Part shown: in pieces, positions 8,280 through 17,431 of the stretch | Layout: each line of letters opens with the position of its first letter | Position numbering within the stretch: position 1 is the first letter of the stretch | Assembly (NCBI GenBank): GCA_050247435.1 | Contig: JBFWUF010000047.1 | Location: forward strand, 4,080-68,079 | Origin: JAJVID01 sp050247435 | Lineage (GTDB): Bacteria > Acidobacteriota > Blastocatellia > RBC074 | Direction of reading: 5' to 3' | Length of the DNA stretch: 64,000 bases | Translations under genes and position numbers: made by a program | The notes under the pieces: model-generated | What the model was told of the DNA's origin: nothing | Seen by the model: the letters and a program-made list of their open reading frames with translations, nothing else | The model's database searches: none

Positions 8280-10313
8280 CTATTCACCTGGCGCGGTTGT
8301 CGAGCCTTTCTGCTTTGGCTTGCCGAGTTTCATGATCCAGATGCCGGAATTGATGTCGTTGAAAAAGATGTGATCGCCGAATTGGCGCGCGCCCCAGGCG
8401 AACGGCACGTTCGGGCGGAAGCCTTGCGGGTCGCCAGTCCATAAACGCGCGATCTCGCGGCCTTGCGCGTACAGGTCGCCGCGCAGTTCGCCCGACACAT
8501 CCAACACGCGTCCACCGCCGCCGTAATAGCCCATCACCAGAATGTCGTCTTTCACCCAGACGTTGTGCGCGCCGCCTTCGGGCACGGCGTATTCGGCCAC
8601 TTTGCGCGGATTGTTGATGTCCGAAACGTCAACCACGTGCAGCACGCCGCGAGCCGGGATGCGGTCTTTGCCGTAAATGTCGAACTGGGCGGGGAAGACC
8701 TCGTCGCCGACAAAGACGTAGTTTTTGTAGCGGTAGACTTCGTGCGTGCCCGCCAACCATCCATCGCCGTAAAGCTCGTTGTGGTTGAAACGGATTTGAC
8801 TGACCAATTGCGGTTTCTCCGGGCTGCCGCCTTTGATGCCCGCGCCGACATCCAGAATCACCAATCCGTCGCGCCAGTAAGCCAGATAAGCCAATCCGTC
8901 TTTGACCTGGACGTCGTGCAAATATCGGCCCTCGGAAAATTGCCCGCCGGTCACAATATTCTCGACTTTGCCTTTGCCTTCGACCTGCCAACGCGCGACT
9001 TCTTTCGGATTCTTCACGTCTTTGAAACTGATCACGCGCATAGAACCTGTCGCGTCATCGGTCAGGTAGACGTATTGGCCGTCAATGAACGCGCTGTGAA
9101 CGCCGCCTGTCACGGTCTCTGTGTATTCCGAGAGGATTTTCGGATGCGCGGGATCAGATGTGTCCAGGAAAACAATGCCGTTCTTGCGGCTCGACGCGCC
9201 CTCGCGGGTCAGCACACCGATCTTGCCGTCGGGCGTCACGCTCACGTCATTGATCACGCGCGCGTCAACTTTGACCGTGTCGGTCAGCTTGGGATTCTTC
9301 GGATCGCTGATGTCGTATACCTGAACCTGATCCCAGATGGTCGAAACATAGAGGTAATTGCCGAACATCCACTGCTCACCGGATTGAATGTCTTTGAGTT
9401 TGACTCGCCCGACCAGTTCCAACCCGCGTTCGGCGTTGCGTGGCGAGACGACGACAGTAGCGACTGAAGATTGATCGCCGACCGACGCGGTCACGACGTA
9501 AGTCCCAGGGCGCGCAGCCACGAAACCTCCGTCAGGTTCAATTGTCGCGCCGTCGCCGCTGACCGACCATCGCGTGGCGGCGTTCCTGATCGCGCCGCCG
9601 CCAGCGTCTTTGGCCATCGCCGAAAACCGAATCACGTCGCCAGCTTTGGCGCTCGCCGTTCGCGGTTCGATTGCGACGGCGCGGACATTGCTCTTGACGA
9701 CTTCGATCACCACTTCGCCGCTCGCGCCTTCCGACTTTGCGGTGAGCTTCGCTTTGCCCGGAGCGAGGCCGGACACCAATCCGGCGGAATCAACAACCGC
9801 AATCGAAGGATTGGCCGAAGACCAATCCAGCTTCACGTCATCGCGCGGGTCGCCGTTCGCGCCAATGGCTCTGGCGTTGAGCTTGTACGTGCCGCCGACA
9901 AACAGCGGCGCGTTCAGGTTCGAAATGTTGATCTGTTTCACGCGAGCCGGTTTGACCGTGATTCTGGCGACAGCCGGTTTGCCTCCCACAATCGCGACCA
10001 CCTGAACCGCGCCCGGAGCGAAAAACGTGACCGTGCCCGAATCATCCGCTCCGGCCAGATCGGGCGGCAGCGCGATCCACAACGCGGCCTTCTGCTCCGT
10101 CGCCTTGCCTTCGGAGTCAAAACCGGTGGCGGTCAGCTTCAATTGTTGTCCGACTTCAGCCACGGCGGCTTCAGGCGTGATCTTGACCGTCTTCAGAGTG
10201 CTTGTTGTGTGGGCGCCGGGTTTTTCGGAGTTTTGCGCGAAAGCTGTGGCGGTCATCGCGATGATCGCGAGCGCGAGGAAAGTTCGCGAAACGTGATTGC
10301 GGATTGCGGACAT
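8280..10313 (-). CDS. secreted protein with bacterial Ig-like (BIG2) and LVIVD beta-propeller repeats
   Basis: A 677-residue exported protein. The signal peptide is at residues 5-26 (LALAIIAMTATAFAQ). About residues 35-310 form three Ig-like domains of BIG2 type ('VGQQLKLTATGFDSEGKA', 'VDSAGLVSGLAPGKAKLTA'), and residues 320-670 carry LVIVD-type repeats ('VQVYDISDPKNPKL', 'LVILDVGAG', 'LHVVDVSDINNPRKVAEY'), which fold as a beta-propeller. It probably acts at the cell surface or in the periplasm; no catalytic residues are recognised. The start at 10313 has GGAGG six bases upstream; a longer in-frame start adds 24 residues before the signal peptide and is rejected. Codons 2-5 are made of a repeated heptamer. 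Confidence 0.8.
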   Translation of the reverse strand: MSAIRNHVSRTFLALAIIAMTATAFAQNSEKPGAHTTSTLKTVKITPEAAVAEVGQQLKLTATGFDSEGKATEQKAALWIALPPDLAGADDSGTVTFFAPGAVQVVAIVGGKPAVARITVKPARVKQINISNLNAPLFVGGTYKLNARAIGANGDPRDDVKLDWSSANPSIAVVDSAGLVSGLAPGKAKLTAKSEGASGEVVIEVVKSNVRAVAIEPRTASAKAGDVIRFSAMAKDAGGGAIRNAATRWSVSGDGATIEPDGGFVAARPGTYVVTASVGDQSSVATVVVSPRNAERGLELVGRVKLKDIQSGEQWMFGNYLYVSTIWDQVQVYDISDPKNPKLTDTVKVDARVINDVSVTPDGKIGVLTREGASSRKNGIVFLDTSDPAHPKILSEYTETVTGGVHSAFIDGQYVYLTDDATGSMRVISFKDVKNPKEVARWQVEGKGKVENIVTGGQFSEGRYLHDVQVKDGLAYLAYWRDGLVILDVGAGIKGGSPEKPQLVSQIRFNHNELYGDGWLAGTHEVYRYKNYVFVGDEVFPAQFDIYGKDRIPARGVLHVVDVSDINNPRKVAEYAVPEGGAHNVWVKDDILVMGYYGGGGRVLDVSGELRGDLYAQGREIARLWTGDPQGFRPNVPFAWGARQFGDHIFFNDINSGIWIMKLGKPKQKGSTTAPGE
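10294..10310. repeat. two copies of the GGATTGC heptamer at a start codon
   Basis: TGATTGC-GGATTGC-GGA directly abuts the ATG of the LVIVD gene and encodes its residues 2-5 (SAIR). The same heptamer is tandemly repeated at 11903-11936 and, in the other orientation, at 38671-38698. Confidence 0.7.
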
Positions 10314-10427
10314 GACGAACCTCCAACTGGTTGGCGAATGGGTTGCGAATCGGGATTGATTGAACGACGGCGCGAAATTTAGCATCGGCGTGAAGGCGAG
10401 ACAAGAGTGGCGCTGCTTCGGCGAGAT

Positions 10428-11957
10428 TCAATCCTGCGCGCCTGTCGCTAACCGCATAATCTTTTCTTCAGTCGCCTCGCCATCGCTCAATTCGCCCGCC
10501 ACGCGTCCCTCGTGAAACACGGCCACGCGGTCGCTCATCCCCAGAATTTCCGGCAACTCAGAAGAGATCATGATCACCGCGCCGCCGGCTTCGGTGAATC
10601 GCCGGAGCAGGTGATGAATTTCCGATTTCGATCCGACATCAACGCCGCGCGTCGGTTCGTCTACGATCAACACACGAGGCCGTGTCGCCAGCCATTTGGC
10701 CAGCAGCACCTTTTGCTGGTTGCCGCCCGACAGATCGCTGACGGCTCGTTCCAGACCGGGCGTTTTGATCGCCAGGTCGCGCGCGAAGCCTGCGCTCAAG
10801 TTCCGCTCGACCGAACTCCGCATCAAACCGGCGCCGCAGCATTCGCTCAAACTCGCGGCGATGATGTTTGCCTGGACGCTCTGCGCCAGAAAGAGGCCTT
10901 GATCTTTTCGGTCTTCCGGCGAGTAAACGACGCCGAGACGCAGCGCGTCGCGCGGAGAATCAATTCGGACGGGCTTGCCATCAATCAAAATTTCTCTGCC
11001 GTCGAGCGGCGCGCAGCCAATCGCAGCCATCATCGCTTCAGTGCGGCCCGAACCGATCAATCCCGCAAGCCCCAGAATCTCACCGCCGCGAACCGCCAAA
11101 CCGATATTGTTGAATTTGCCGCGAGCTGTCAGGCCTCGCAGTTCAAAGACGGCTTCACCCACGCGACTCGCTTTTGGCGGATACAGCTTTTCCAACTCGC
11201 GCCCGACCATCAATCTGATGATTTCATCCGCGTTGGTCTCGCCGCGCTCGCGTGTTCCGACCAGGCGCCCATCGCGCAGAACCGTGATTCGATCAGCGAT
11301 GCGGAAGATTTCGTCCATCTTGTGCGTGATGTAAACCAGGCCAAGTCCGCGAGCCGCGAGCCGCCGGAGCAGTTTGAAGAGCAACTCGACTTCGTGTGTT
11401 TCGAGCGACGATGTAGGTTCGTCCAGGATCAGCAACTTCGCGTCAACCGACAAAGCTTTCGCGATCTCGACGATCTGGCGTCTGGCCAGGCTGAGGTCTT
11501 TCACGGGCGCGTCGGGCGCTATTTCCAATTCGAATTGATCGAGCAGTTCCCGCGCCCTCGCGTTCAACTCGCGCCAGTTGATTAAACCCAGGCGCCGAGG
11601 TTCGCGTCGCACGAAGATGTTTTCGGCGACAGTCAGATTGGGCGCCAAACTCAACTCCTGATGAACCAGACTGACGCCGAGCGACTGAGCCTCTGCCGCG
11701 TTTTGTGGATTGATCTCGCATCCGTCGAAGATGATCTCGCCGCCGTCTTTCGCCACAACTCCGGCGAGGATTTTCATCAACGTTGATTTGCCCGCGCCAT
11801 TTTCGCCGACCAGCGCGTGAATCTCGCCGCGCCGCACGGAGAAATCCACTCCGGCAAGCGCCTGGGCGCCGGGAAAGGATTTCGTGACGCCGCGCATCCG
11901 GAGGATTGCGGATTGCGGATTGCGGATTGCGGATTGATCGTGGATTGAATCCATCAT
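10428..11957 (-). CDS. sugar ABC transporter ATPase, RbsA/MglA/XylG type (two nucleotide-binding domains)
   Basis: 509 residues containing two ATPase domains, as in CUT2 sugar importers. Domain 1 has Walker A GENGAGKST, the signature region LSLARRQIVEIAKAL and Walker B LLILDEPTSSLE. Domain 2 has the family's degenerate Walker A (GLIGSGRTEA), a good LSGGNQQKVLLAKWL signature and VLIVDEPTRGVDVGSK. Such proteins energise ribose, galactose or xylose uptake with an integral permease and a periplasmic binding protein, but neither is adjacent here. The ATG at 11957 overlaps the upstream stop (ATGA). A heptamer repeat encodes residues 8-18, so the functional start could instead be the ATG at 11897, nearer the usual family start. 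Confidence 0.88.
   Translation of the reverse strand: MMDSIHDQSAIRNPQSAILRMRGVTKSFPGAQALAGVDFSVRRGEIHALVGENGAGKSTLMKILAGVVAKDGGEIIFDGCEINPQNAAEAQSLGVSLVHQELSLAPNLTVAENIFVRREPRRLGLINWRELNARARELLDQFELEIAPDAPVKDLSLARRQIVEIAKALSVDAKLLILDEPTSSLETHEVELLFKLLRRLAARGLGLVYITHKMDEIFRIADRITVLRDGRLVGTRERGETNADEIIRLMVGRELEKLYPPKASRVGEAVFELRGLTARGKFNNIGLAVRGGEILGLAGLIGSGRTEAMMAAIGCAPLDGREILIDGKPVRIDSPRDALRLGVVYSPEDRKDQGLFLAQSVQANIIAASLSECCGAGLMRSSVERNLSAGFARDLAIKTPGLERAVSDLSGGNQQKVLLAKWLATRPRVLIVDEPTRGVDVGSKSEIHHLLRRFTEAGGAVIMISSELPEILGMSDRVAVFHEGRVAGELSDGEATEEKIMRLATGAQD
11903..11936. repeat. tandem heptanucleotide repeat (GGATTGC, 4.9 copies) inside a gene start
   Basis: Four full GGATTGC units and most of a fifth run through codons 8-18 of the sugar ATPase gene, producing the peptide repeat QSAIRNP. 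Seven is not a multiple of three, so gain or loss of one unit would shift the frame between the two candidate start codons. Confidence 0.9.
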
Positions 11958-12745
11958 TGAGTCGCTCGGATGTCGGCGTCGAACAGCCTCATCAATCCGG
12001 CGCCGCGTTTGTCTTCGTCGTAAAGCAGGCTGATCAAACCGCTCCAGGGTTTGATCTCCTTCGTCCTGCCGCCGGAGTTGAGGACAATGTTCGGTTCAGT
12101 TTGGGTGTGCAGTTCGCTGACGCGCTCTTCGCGGAGCCGCCACTGGCCGCCCACAGCGCGCCTCAGCGTTTCTCCGTAATACGCCGTCAGTTCCTGAAAC
12201 AGTTGCGGGTCTGTCTGCATCGTTGAACGCGAATTCAGATAACCGGCCAGATACGAATCAACACGCTTCAAACTCGCGCGCGAATAATCGAGTTTTCCCG
12301 CGCCCAGGCGCAAGCGTTTTTCGAGTTTGGCGACAAGCTGCGGGATGTCGCCGACCAGCCTGTGACCGTCGGAGATCAAATCTTCGAGCACGTGGCGCGT
12401 GCGGTTGGCTTCTTTGAACGCCAATTCCGAATCGTAAAGCATGCCGTAACCGGGCGCGGTCACGGGCCGGGTTTTCCTTCGCGGATTAGGCGTGGTGATC
12501 GGGTAGTAGAGTTCGAGCACCTGGCCAGCGCTCAATTTCGTCCGCGTGAACTTTCCGGGCTGCTTACTCAAATTGCCTTCAACTTCGTTGGCGAGCAATC
12601 TCAGGGCTTCGGCGAAGCTGATCCGGCGCGGCGCCGGTTTCGTTTTGATTTTAGACGGTTGACTGAAAGAATTTGTGTTGAAGGGGAAGATCAAAAGGGC
12701 GGCGATAAACAATAACCGCGCGACGCGGGAGGTTGAATACTGCAA
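11954..12745 (-). CDS. secreted protein of unknown function
   Basis: 263 residues. A hydrophobic signal segment spans residues 9-29 (LLFIAALLIFPFNTNSFSQ), followed by a basic, mostly helical body ('FAEALRLLANEVEGNL', 'HVLEDLISDGHRLVGDIPQLVAKLEKRL') and a C-terminal beta-rich segment. No known domain is recognised. Its stop overlaps the start of the sugar ATPase gene, so the two form an operon, and a binding or accessory role for that transporter is possible but unproved. The operon is divergent from waaA. Confidence 0.65.
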   Translation of the reverse strand: MQYSTSRVARLLFIAALLIFPFNTNSFSQPSKIKTKPAPRRISFAEALRLLANEVEGNLSKQPGKFTRTKLSAGQVLELYYPITTPNPRRKTRPVTAPGYGMLYDSELAFKEANRTRHVLEDLISDGHRLVGDIPQLVAKLEKRLRLGAGKLDYSRASLKRVDSYLAGYLNSRSTMQTDPQLFQELTAYYGETLRRAVGGQWRLREERVSELHTQTEPNIVLNSGGRTKEIKPWSGLISLLYDEDKRGAGLMRLFDADIRATQ

Positions 12746-12775
12746 GCGGTACTCCTTTGCTTGATGTCTGTATTA

Positions 12776-12790
12776 CCGGTACAGTACCGG
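12776..12790. promoter_or_regulatory. 15-bp palindrome, possible operator in a divergent promoter
   Basis: CCGGTAC-A-GTACCGG is a perfect palindrome lying 31 bases upstream of the secreted-protein/sugar-ATPase operon and 73 bases upstream of waaA. Size and position suit a dimeric repressor site. No regulator gene is adjacent, so the binding protein is unknown. Confidence 0.45.
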
Positions 12791-12862
12791 AGCTGACGCT
12801 GAACCGAACCGGCGGTGACTTTATAAGAGCCTACTGAAGGAGGTCAAGGAACACAGTTTAAA

Positions 12863-14194
12863 ATGCGTTTTATCTACAGCCTGATTCTTGCTCTCGCATT
12901 CATCGCATTGCTTCCTTATTTTGTTTATCAGGCCATCTTCAATCGCAAATATCTGGGCAATCTCCGTCAGCGTTTGGGCCTGCTGCCCGAAAAGCTGCCC
13001 GATGAGTTGAACGGCGAAGGGGGATCGGACTTGCGTCCAGCAATCTGGATTCATGCCGTTTCGGTCGGGGAGACGCTGGCTGCGAAACCGCTGATCGCCG
13101 CATTGCGCGCTCGTTTCCCGCGCCACCGTTTGATCATCTCGACCACGACCGCGACCGGGCAATCCGTCGCGCGTTCGCGTGTGACCGAGGCTGACGGGTT
13201 TTGTTACTTTCCGTTCGACTGGAAATTCGCTGTGCGCCGCTCGCTCGATGCGATCCAGCCGCAAATCGTCATCTTGATGGAATCGGAGTTGTGGCTCAAT
13301 TTTTTGAGCGAATGCGAAGCGAGACGGATTCCGGTGATGATCGCAAACGGGCGCATCTCGGATCGCTCGTTCGTTCGTTCGCGGAAGTTCGGCTTCTTCA
13401 TACGGCGGCTGTACGCGCTGGTCACGCGATTTGCGATGCAGAGCCGCGCCGACGCCGAACGCGCAATCGCTTTGGGAGCGCCCGTTGAGCGCGTCACCGT
13501 GTCTGGCAATCTCAAATTTGAGATTGGCGATGTGGTCGAGTCGCCGAAAATCGCCGAGACGGCGAACTTCCTCAACGAAAACTTCGCGCTGAGTTCGGAG
13601 CCGCTTGTCGTCGCCGGCAGCACGACCGAAGGCGAGGAAGAGATTGTTCTTGCCGCTTTTGAACGATTGCGAAAAGAAATCGGTTTCGAGCAAGTCCGAT
13701 TGCTCATCGCTCCGCGACATCCCGAATGTTTCGGCGTGGTGGAGCGGGCGATCAAATCTTCACAATTGAGTTACGCGCGCCGCTCATCGCCCGGAGGAGA
13801 TTGCAAAACCGCTGATGTGATCCTGCTCGACACCGTCGGAGAGCTTGCCGCGCTCTACCGGTTCGCTTCGGTTGTTTTCGTCGGCGGAAGCCTTGTGGCA
13901 AAAGGCGGGCACAACATTCTGGAGCCGGCGCTTTACGCGAAGCCGATCATCGTTGGGCCTCACATGGAAAATTTCCGCGAGATCACGAAGGAGTTTTTGA
14001 GCCGAGGCGCGCTGGCTCAGTTGCGCGGCGCCGGCGATCAGCAGCTAACGCAGGAATTGCGTGACGCGCTGGCCGATCTGCTCAGCGACAAGAATCGCGC
14101 CGAAAGGCTTGGCTCAAACGCCCGCAAAGCTGTTGACGATAATCGCGGAGCGACGGCGCGGACTGTCGAGATCATCTCGGAGCTTCTCTCGTAA
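12863..14194 (+). CDS. waaA: 3-deoxy-D-manno-octulosonic acid (Kdo) transferase
   Basis: WaaA (KdtA) transfers Kdo from CMP-Kdo onto lipid IVA at the inner face of the cytoplasmic membrane. The 443-residue protein has the N-terminal membrane anchor (FIYSLILALAFIALLPYFVY), the 'NLRQRLGLLP' segment, the family block 'IWIHAVSVGE', and the C-terminal GT-B domain with 'VFVGGSLVAKGGHNILEPALYAKPIIVGPHMENF'. Length fits the family. It is followed four bases later by lpxK, a common pairing. It shows that the organism makes Kdo-containing LPS. Confidence 0.95.
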   Translation: MRFIYSLILALAFIALLPYFVYQAIFNRKYLGNLRQRLGLLPEKLPDELNGEGGSDLRPAIWIHAVSVGETLAAKPLIAALRARFPRHRLIISTTTATGQSVARSRVTEADGFCYFPFDWKFAVRRSLDAIQPQIVILMESELWLNFLSECEARRIPVMIANGRISDRSFVRSRKFGFFIRRLYALVTRFAMQSRADAERAIALGAPVERVTVSGNLKFEIGDVVESPKIAETANFLNENFALSSEPLVVAGSTTEGEEEIVLAAFERLRKEIGFEQVRLLIAPRHPECFGVVERAIKSSQLSYARRSSPGGDCKTADVILLDTVGELAALYRFASVVFVGGSLVAKGGHNILEPALYAKPIIVGPHMENFREITKEFLSRGALAQLRGAGDQQLTQELRDALADLLSDKNRAERLGSNARKAVDDNRGATARTVEIISELLS

Positions 14195-14198
14195 ATTT

Positions 14199-15260
14199 AT
14201 GTTTCTGCCGCCTGTGACTCGTCCGTTCATTTACGTTCCCGCCAAGCTTTACCAGTTGGGTGTGCGGACGCGCATCGCGCTTTACGAAAACAATCTTTTC
14301 AAAACGCGAAGGCTGAATGCGCCTGTGATCAGTGTCGGCAACTTGACCGTCGGCGGCGCGGGCAAGACGCCTTGCGTGGCTTTTCTCGCGCGATACCTGC
14401 GCGATGAGGGCTGCGACGTCGCCATCCTGAGCCGCGGCTACAAACGCGAAAGCGAAGGCCGCGTCGAAGTCTCGGACGGAAAAGAGATTCTGTGCGAGCC
14501 GAACGAGTCGGGCGATGAGCCTTATTTGCTTGCGAAATCCTGTCCGGGCGTTCGCGTGGTTGTTGATCGTGATCGTTACGCCGCCGGCGGATGGCTTGAA
14601 GAGCGCGCGGCAATTTCCGTCTTCATTCTCGACGACGGGTATCAACACCTGCGGCTGGCGCGCGATCTAAACCTGCTGTTGATTGACGCGACCGAGCCGC
14701 TCGACCAGGCGAAGATGATTCCGTTCGGACGCTTGCGCGAGCCGCTCACGGCAATGCGGCGCGCCGACGCCATGATCGTCACACGAAGCGATCAACCGTT
14801 CGACCGCCGCTCATTTGAAAACACGATCAGGAAATTCGCCCGCGCCGGCACGCCCGTTTTTTACGCTCACCACAAGATGAAGAATCTGATCAGGCTCGAC
14901 GACGGGAAGGTCGTAGGCTTTGCCGATTTCAGGGGGAAAAAGATCGCCGCCGTTTCGGGCATCGCGCGCCCTGACCGCTTCGTCGCCGACCTCGAGCAAA
15001 TGGGCATGAACATTGCCCTGCGGCGCGATTTCGAGGATCATCACCGCTACACGCGCGAAGAGTTGTCGGAGATCATCGAACGCGCGCTGGAAGCCGGGGC
15101 CGAAGCGATCATCACGACGGAAAAGGATGCGGCCAATCTGCCCGCCGGTTTGGCGGGTTCATCCGCGCTGCCGATTTTCGCCGCCCGGATCGAATTCGGA
15201 TGCGAGAGAGAAAGCGAGCTGAAAGATTTGGTGTTGCGCGCGGTTCGTCTCCGTCATTGA
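14199..15260 (+). CDS. lpxK: tetraacyldisaccharide 4'-kinase
   Basis: LpxK phosphorylates the 4' position of the lipid A disaccharide at the inner membrane. The 353-residue protein has the characteristic N-terminus (LYQLGVRTRIALYENNLFKT), the P-loop 'VGNLTVGGAGKTP', the 'AILSRGYKR' segment, and 'FILDDGYQHLRLARDLNLL' with the catalytic Asp pair. The ATG at 14199 lies four bases after the waaA stop; the same frame stays open upstream inside waaA but that is not protein-like. waaA-lpxK form a lipid A operon. Confidence 0.95.
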   Translation: MFLPPVTRPFIYVPAKLYQLGVRTRIALYENNLFKTRRLNAPVISVGNLTVGGAGKTPCVAFLARYLRDEGCDVAILSRGYKRESEGRVEVSDGKEILCEPNESGDEPYLLAKSCPGVRVVVDRDRYAAGGWLEERAAISVFILDDGYQHLRLARDLNLLLIDATEPLDQAKMIPFGRLREPLTAMRRADAMIVTRSDQPFDRRSFENTIRKFARAGTPVFYAHHKMKNLIRLDDGKVVGFADFRGKKIAAVSGIARPDRFVADLEQMGMNIALRRDFEDHHRYTREELSEIIERALEAGAEAIITTEKDAANLPAGLAGSSALPIFAARIEFGCERESELKDLVLRAVRLRH

Positions 15261-15308
15261 TCGTTCGACCATCGTCGTAAAACTCCAAACTCTGAGTGAG
15301 GAAAAGAG

Positions 15309-16775
15309 ATGAGAAGAAAAACGCTCCTTCGTTTGCCGCTTCTGTTCGGCGCCTTGATTGGCTCGGCAATCGCGGGCGCCATCGTTTTGAAAAGCGCCGC
15401 CACAGCCGCAAGAGATTTCGACATCGTCATTCTCAACGGCAGAGTGATTGATCCCGAATCTAAGCTCGACGCCGTGCGCAACATCGGCGTCAGCGGCGGC
15501 AAAATTCAAACGATCACGACGAAACCATTGACTGGCCGCGCCCAGATTGACGCAAAAGGGCTGGTCGTCGCGCCCGGTTTTATTGATCTTCACGAGCATG
15601 GACAGATACCGGAAAATTACCGCGCGCAGGCGATGGACGGCGTGACCAGTTCGTTCGAGCTTGAGGTCGGGACGGCGGACGTTGACCGCTGGTACGCCGA
15701 ACGCGAAGGCAAGGCGGTGGTGAATTTCGGCGTCAGCATAGGCCACATCCCGGCGCGGATGGCGGTGATGAATGACAAGGGCGCATTGCTGCCAAACGGC
15801 CCTGCGGCGTCGCGCGCGGCGACCGAGGCCGAGATCGAAGAGTTGAAAAGGCGGATCGAGCGCGGCTTGAATCGCGGCGCGGTCGCGGTAGGCTTCGGCC
15901 CGGCCTACACGCCTGCGGCTTCGCAGTGGGAGATTCAGGAGATGTTCCGCGTCGCGGCTAAAAACCAGGCGTCGTGCCACGTCCACCTGCGCGAAGCCCG
16001 CGAACTAGCCATCGGCGCGCTCGGCGAAGTCATCGCCGCAACCGCGATCACCGGCGCGCCGCTGCACGTCGTTCACATTAACAGCAGCGGGGCGCAGTGG
16101 ACTCCGCGACTGTTGCAAATCATCGGCGAGGCGCGTTCGCGCGGACTGGATGTGACGACGGAATGTTACCCGTACACCGCCGGGATGACGCGCATCGAAT
16201 CAGCTTTGTTCGACGAAGGCTTCCAGAAGCGGCTCAACGTCGAGCACAAGGATTTGATGTGGCCCGAAACCGGTGAACGTCTGACTCCTGAATCTTTCGC
16301 GCGTTACCGCAAGCAGGGCGGCGGCGTGATCGTTTTTTCAAACACCGACGAGATGGTGCGCGTCGCGGTCGTCAGTCCGCTGACGATGATCGCCAGCGAC
16401 GGCATCGCCTACCAAAACGGCAAAGGCCACCCGCGAGCCGCCGGCACGTATTCGCGAATACTCGCTCAATACGTCCGCAAGGAGAAAGCGCTGAGCCTGA
16501 TGGACGCGATCAACAAGATGTCCCTGGCGCCAGCGCGACGATTGGAACGCCGCGCGCCGGTGATGAAGAACAAGGGCCGTATCAAAGTCGGCGCCGACGC
16601 CGACATCGTTGTCTTCGACGCTGACCGCGTGACGGACAGGGCGACTTACGAACGCCCGACGGAACATTCCGAAGGATTCAAATACGTTCTGGTCAGCGGC
16701 GTGGCTGTTGTGAAGGACGGAGACTTGCAGGAAGGCGTCGTCGCGGGGAGGGCGATTCGCGCGCCGATCAAATGA
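15309..16775 (+). CDS. exported amidohydrolase, N-acyl-D-amino-acid deacylase (D-aminoacylase)-like
   Basis: 488 residues with a signal peptide or anchor (residues 8-33) and an amidohydrolase TIM barrel with its beta-sandwich split between the N- and C-termini ('DFDIVILNGRVIDPESKLDAV', 'GADADIVVFDADRV'). The metal motif is 'PGFIDLHEHGQ', differing from the usual HxHxD of D-aminoacylases; further His are in 'CHVHLRE' and 'LHVVHINSSGAQ', and the catalytic Asp is in 'MIASDGIAY'. It likely hydrolyses an amide or N-acyl bond in the periplasm; the substrate is unknown. GAGGAAAAG precedes the start by a normal spacing. Confidence 0.8.
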   Translation: MRRKTLLRLPLLFGALIGSAIAGAIVLKSAATAARDFDIVILNGRVIDPESKLDAVRNIGVSGGKIQTITTKPLTGRAQIDAKGLVVAPGFIDLHEHGQIPENYRAQAMDGVTSSFELEVGTADVDRWYAEREGKAVVNFGVSIGHIPARMAVMNDKGALLPNGPAASRAATEAEIEELKRRIERGLNRGAVAVGFGPAYTPAASQWEIQEMFRVAAKNQASCHVHLREARELAIGALGEVIAATAITGAPLHVVHINSSGAQWTPRLLQIIGEARSRGLDVTTECYPYTAGMTRIESALFDEGFQKRLNVEHKDLMWPETGERLTPESFARYRKQGGGVIVFSNTDEMVRVAVVSPLTMIASDGIAYQNGKGHPRAAGTYSRILAQYVRKEKALSLMDAINKMSLAPARRLERRAPVMKNKGRIKVGADADIVVFDADRVTDRATYERPTEHSEGFKYVLVSGVAVVKDGDLQEGVVAGRAIRAPIK

Positions 16776-16853
16776 TTCGCTCTTGAGATGCTGTGTTATC
16801 ATACCCGCGCATTCGATCAGGATTTCGAGCTTGTCTTTTGGGAGCGAACAGCT

Positions 16854-17414
16854 ATGGCATTACCAGTACCACATCGCCGTTTCACCGTCGCCGAATACAA
16901 TCAAATGACTGAGGCCGGGATTTTAAAGAGGGAAGACCGGGTTGAGTTGATCAACGGGGAGATAATCGAGATGAGCGCAATCAATGCCCGACATGCCGCG
17001 ACGGCCAAACGTCTCGGCAGACTCTTCAATCGGAGAGTTGCTGAGTCTGCGATTGTTGGAGTGCAAGACCCCATTGAATTAGATGATTTCTCGGAGCCGG
17101 AGCCGGACATTTCTTTGCTCAAACCGCGTGATGACTTTTATGCCAAGGCTCACCCGAAGCCGCAAGACGTGCTGTTGGTTATCGAAGTGGCGGAATCTTC
17201 CAGTGTGCGTGACCGATTGGTAAAAATGCCCGCTTACGCCAACGCGCTTATCCGCGAGTTTTGGATCGTTGATCTTCAAGCCGGCTTCATCGAAGTCTAT
17301 ACGCAGCCCGCCAACGACTCTTACCAGTCAATTCGCAAAGTTCATCGCGACGAGACGTTTTCGCCTCAGGCTCTGCCGGACGTGGTTTTGAAAGCAGACG
17401 AAATACTTGGTTGA
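16854..17414 (+). CDS. Uma2-family restriction-endonuclease-fold protein (DUF820)
   Basis: 186 residues of the PD-(D/E)xK-fold Uma2 family: the 'FTVAEYNQMTEAGIL-EDRVELINGEIIEMS' lead, 'PEPDISLLKP' with the active-site Asp and 'VLLVIEVAESS' with the Glu, then 'IREFWIVDL' and the C-terminal beta strands. The start at 16854 follows GGGAG by nine bases; a longer in-frame start has no such site. The family is common and often expanded in Acidobacteria, Cyanobacteria and Chloroflexi; its physiological role is unsettled. Confidence 0.85.
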   Translation: MALPVPHRRFTVAEYNQMTEAGILKREDRVELINGEIIEMSAINARHAATAKRLGRLFNRRVAESAIVGVQDPIELDDFSEPEPDISLLKPRDDFYAKAHPKPQDVLLVIEVAESSSVRDRLVKMPAYANALIREFWIVDLQAGFIEVYTQPANDSYQSIRKVHRDETFSPQALPDVVLKADEILG

Positions 17415-17431
17415 TTTCGTGAGGATCGCCG

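Noticed and set aside
11903..11936. CRISPR-like repetition
   Set aside because: Units are 7 bases with no spacers; these are simple tandem repeats. No CRISPR array or cas gene is present.
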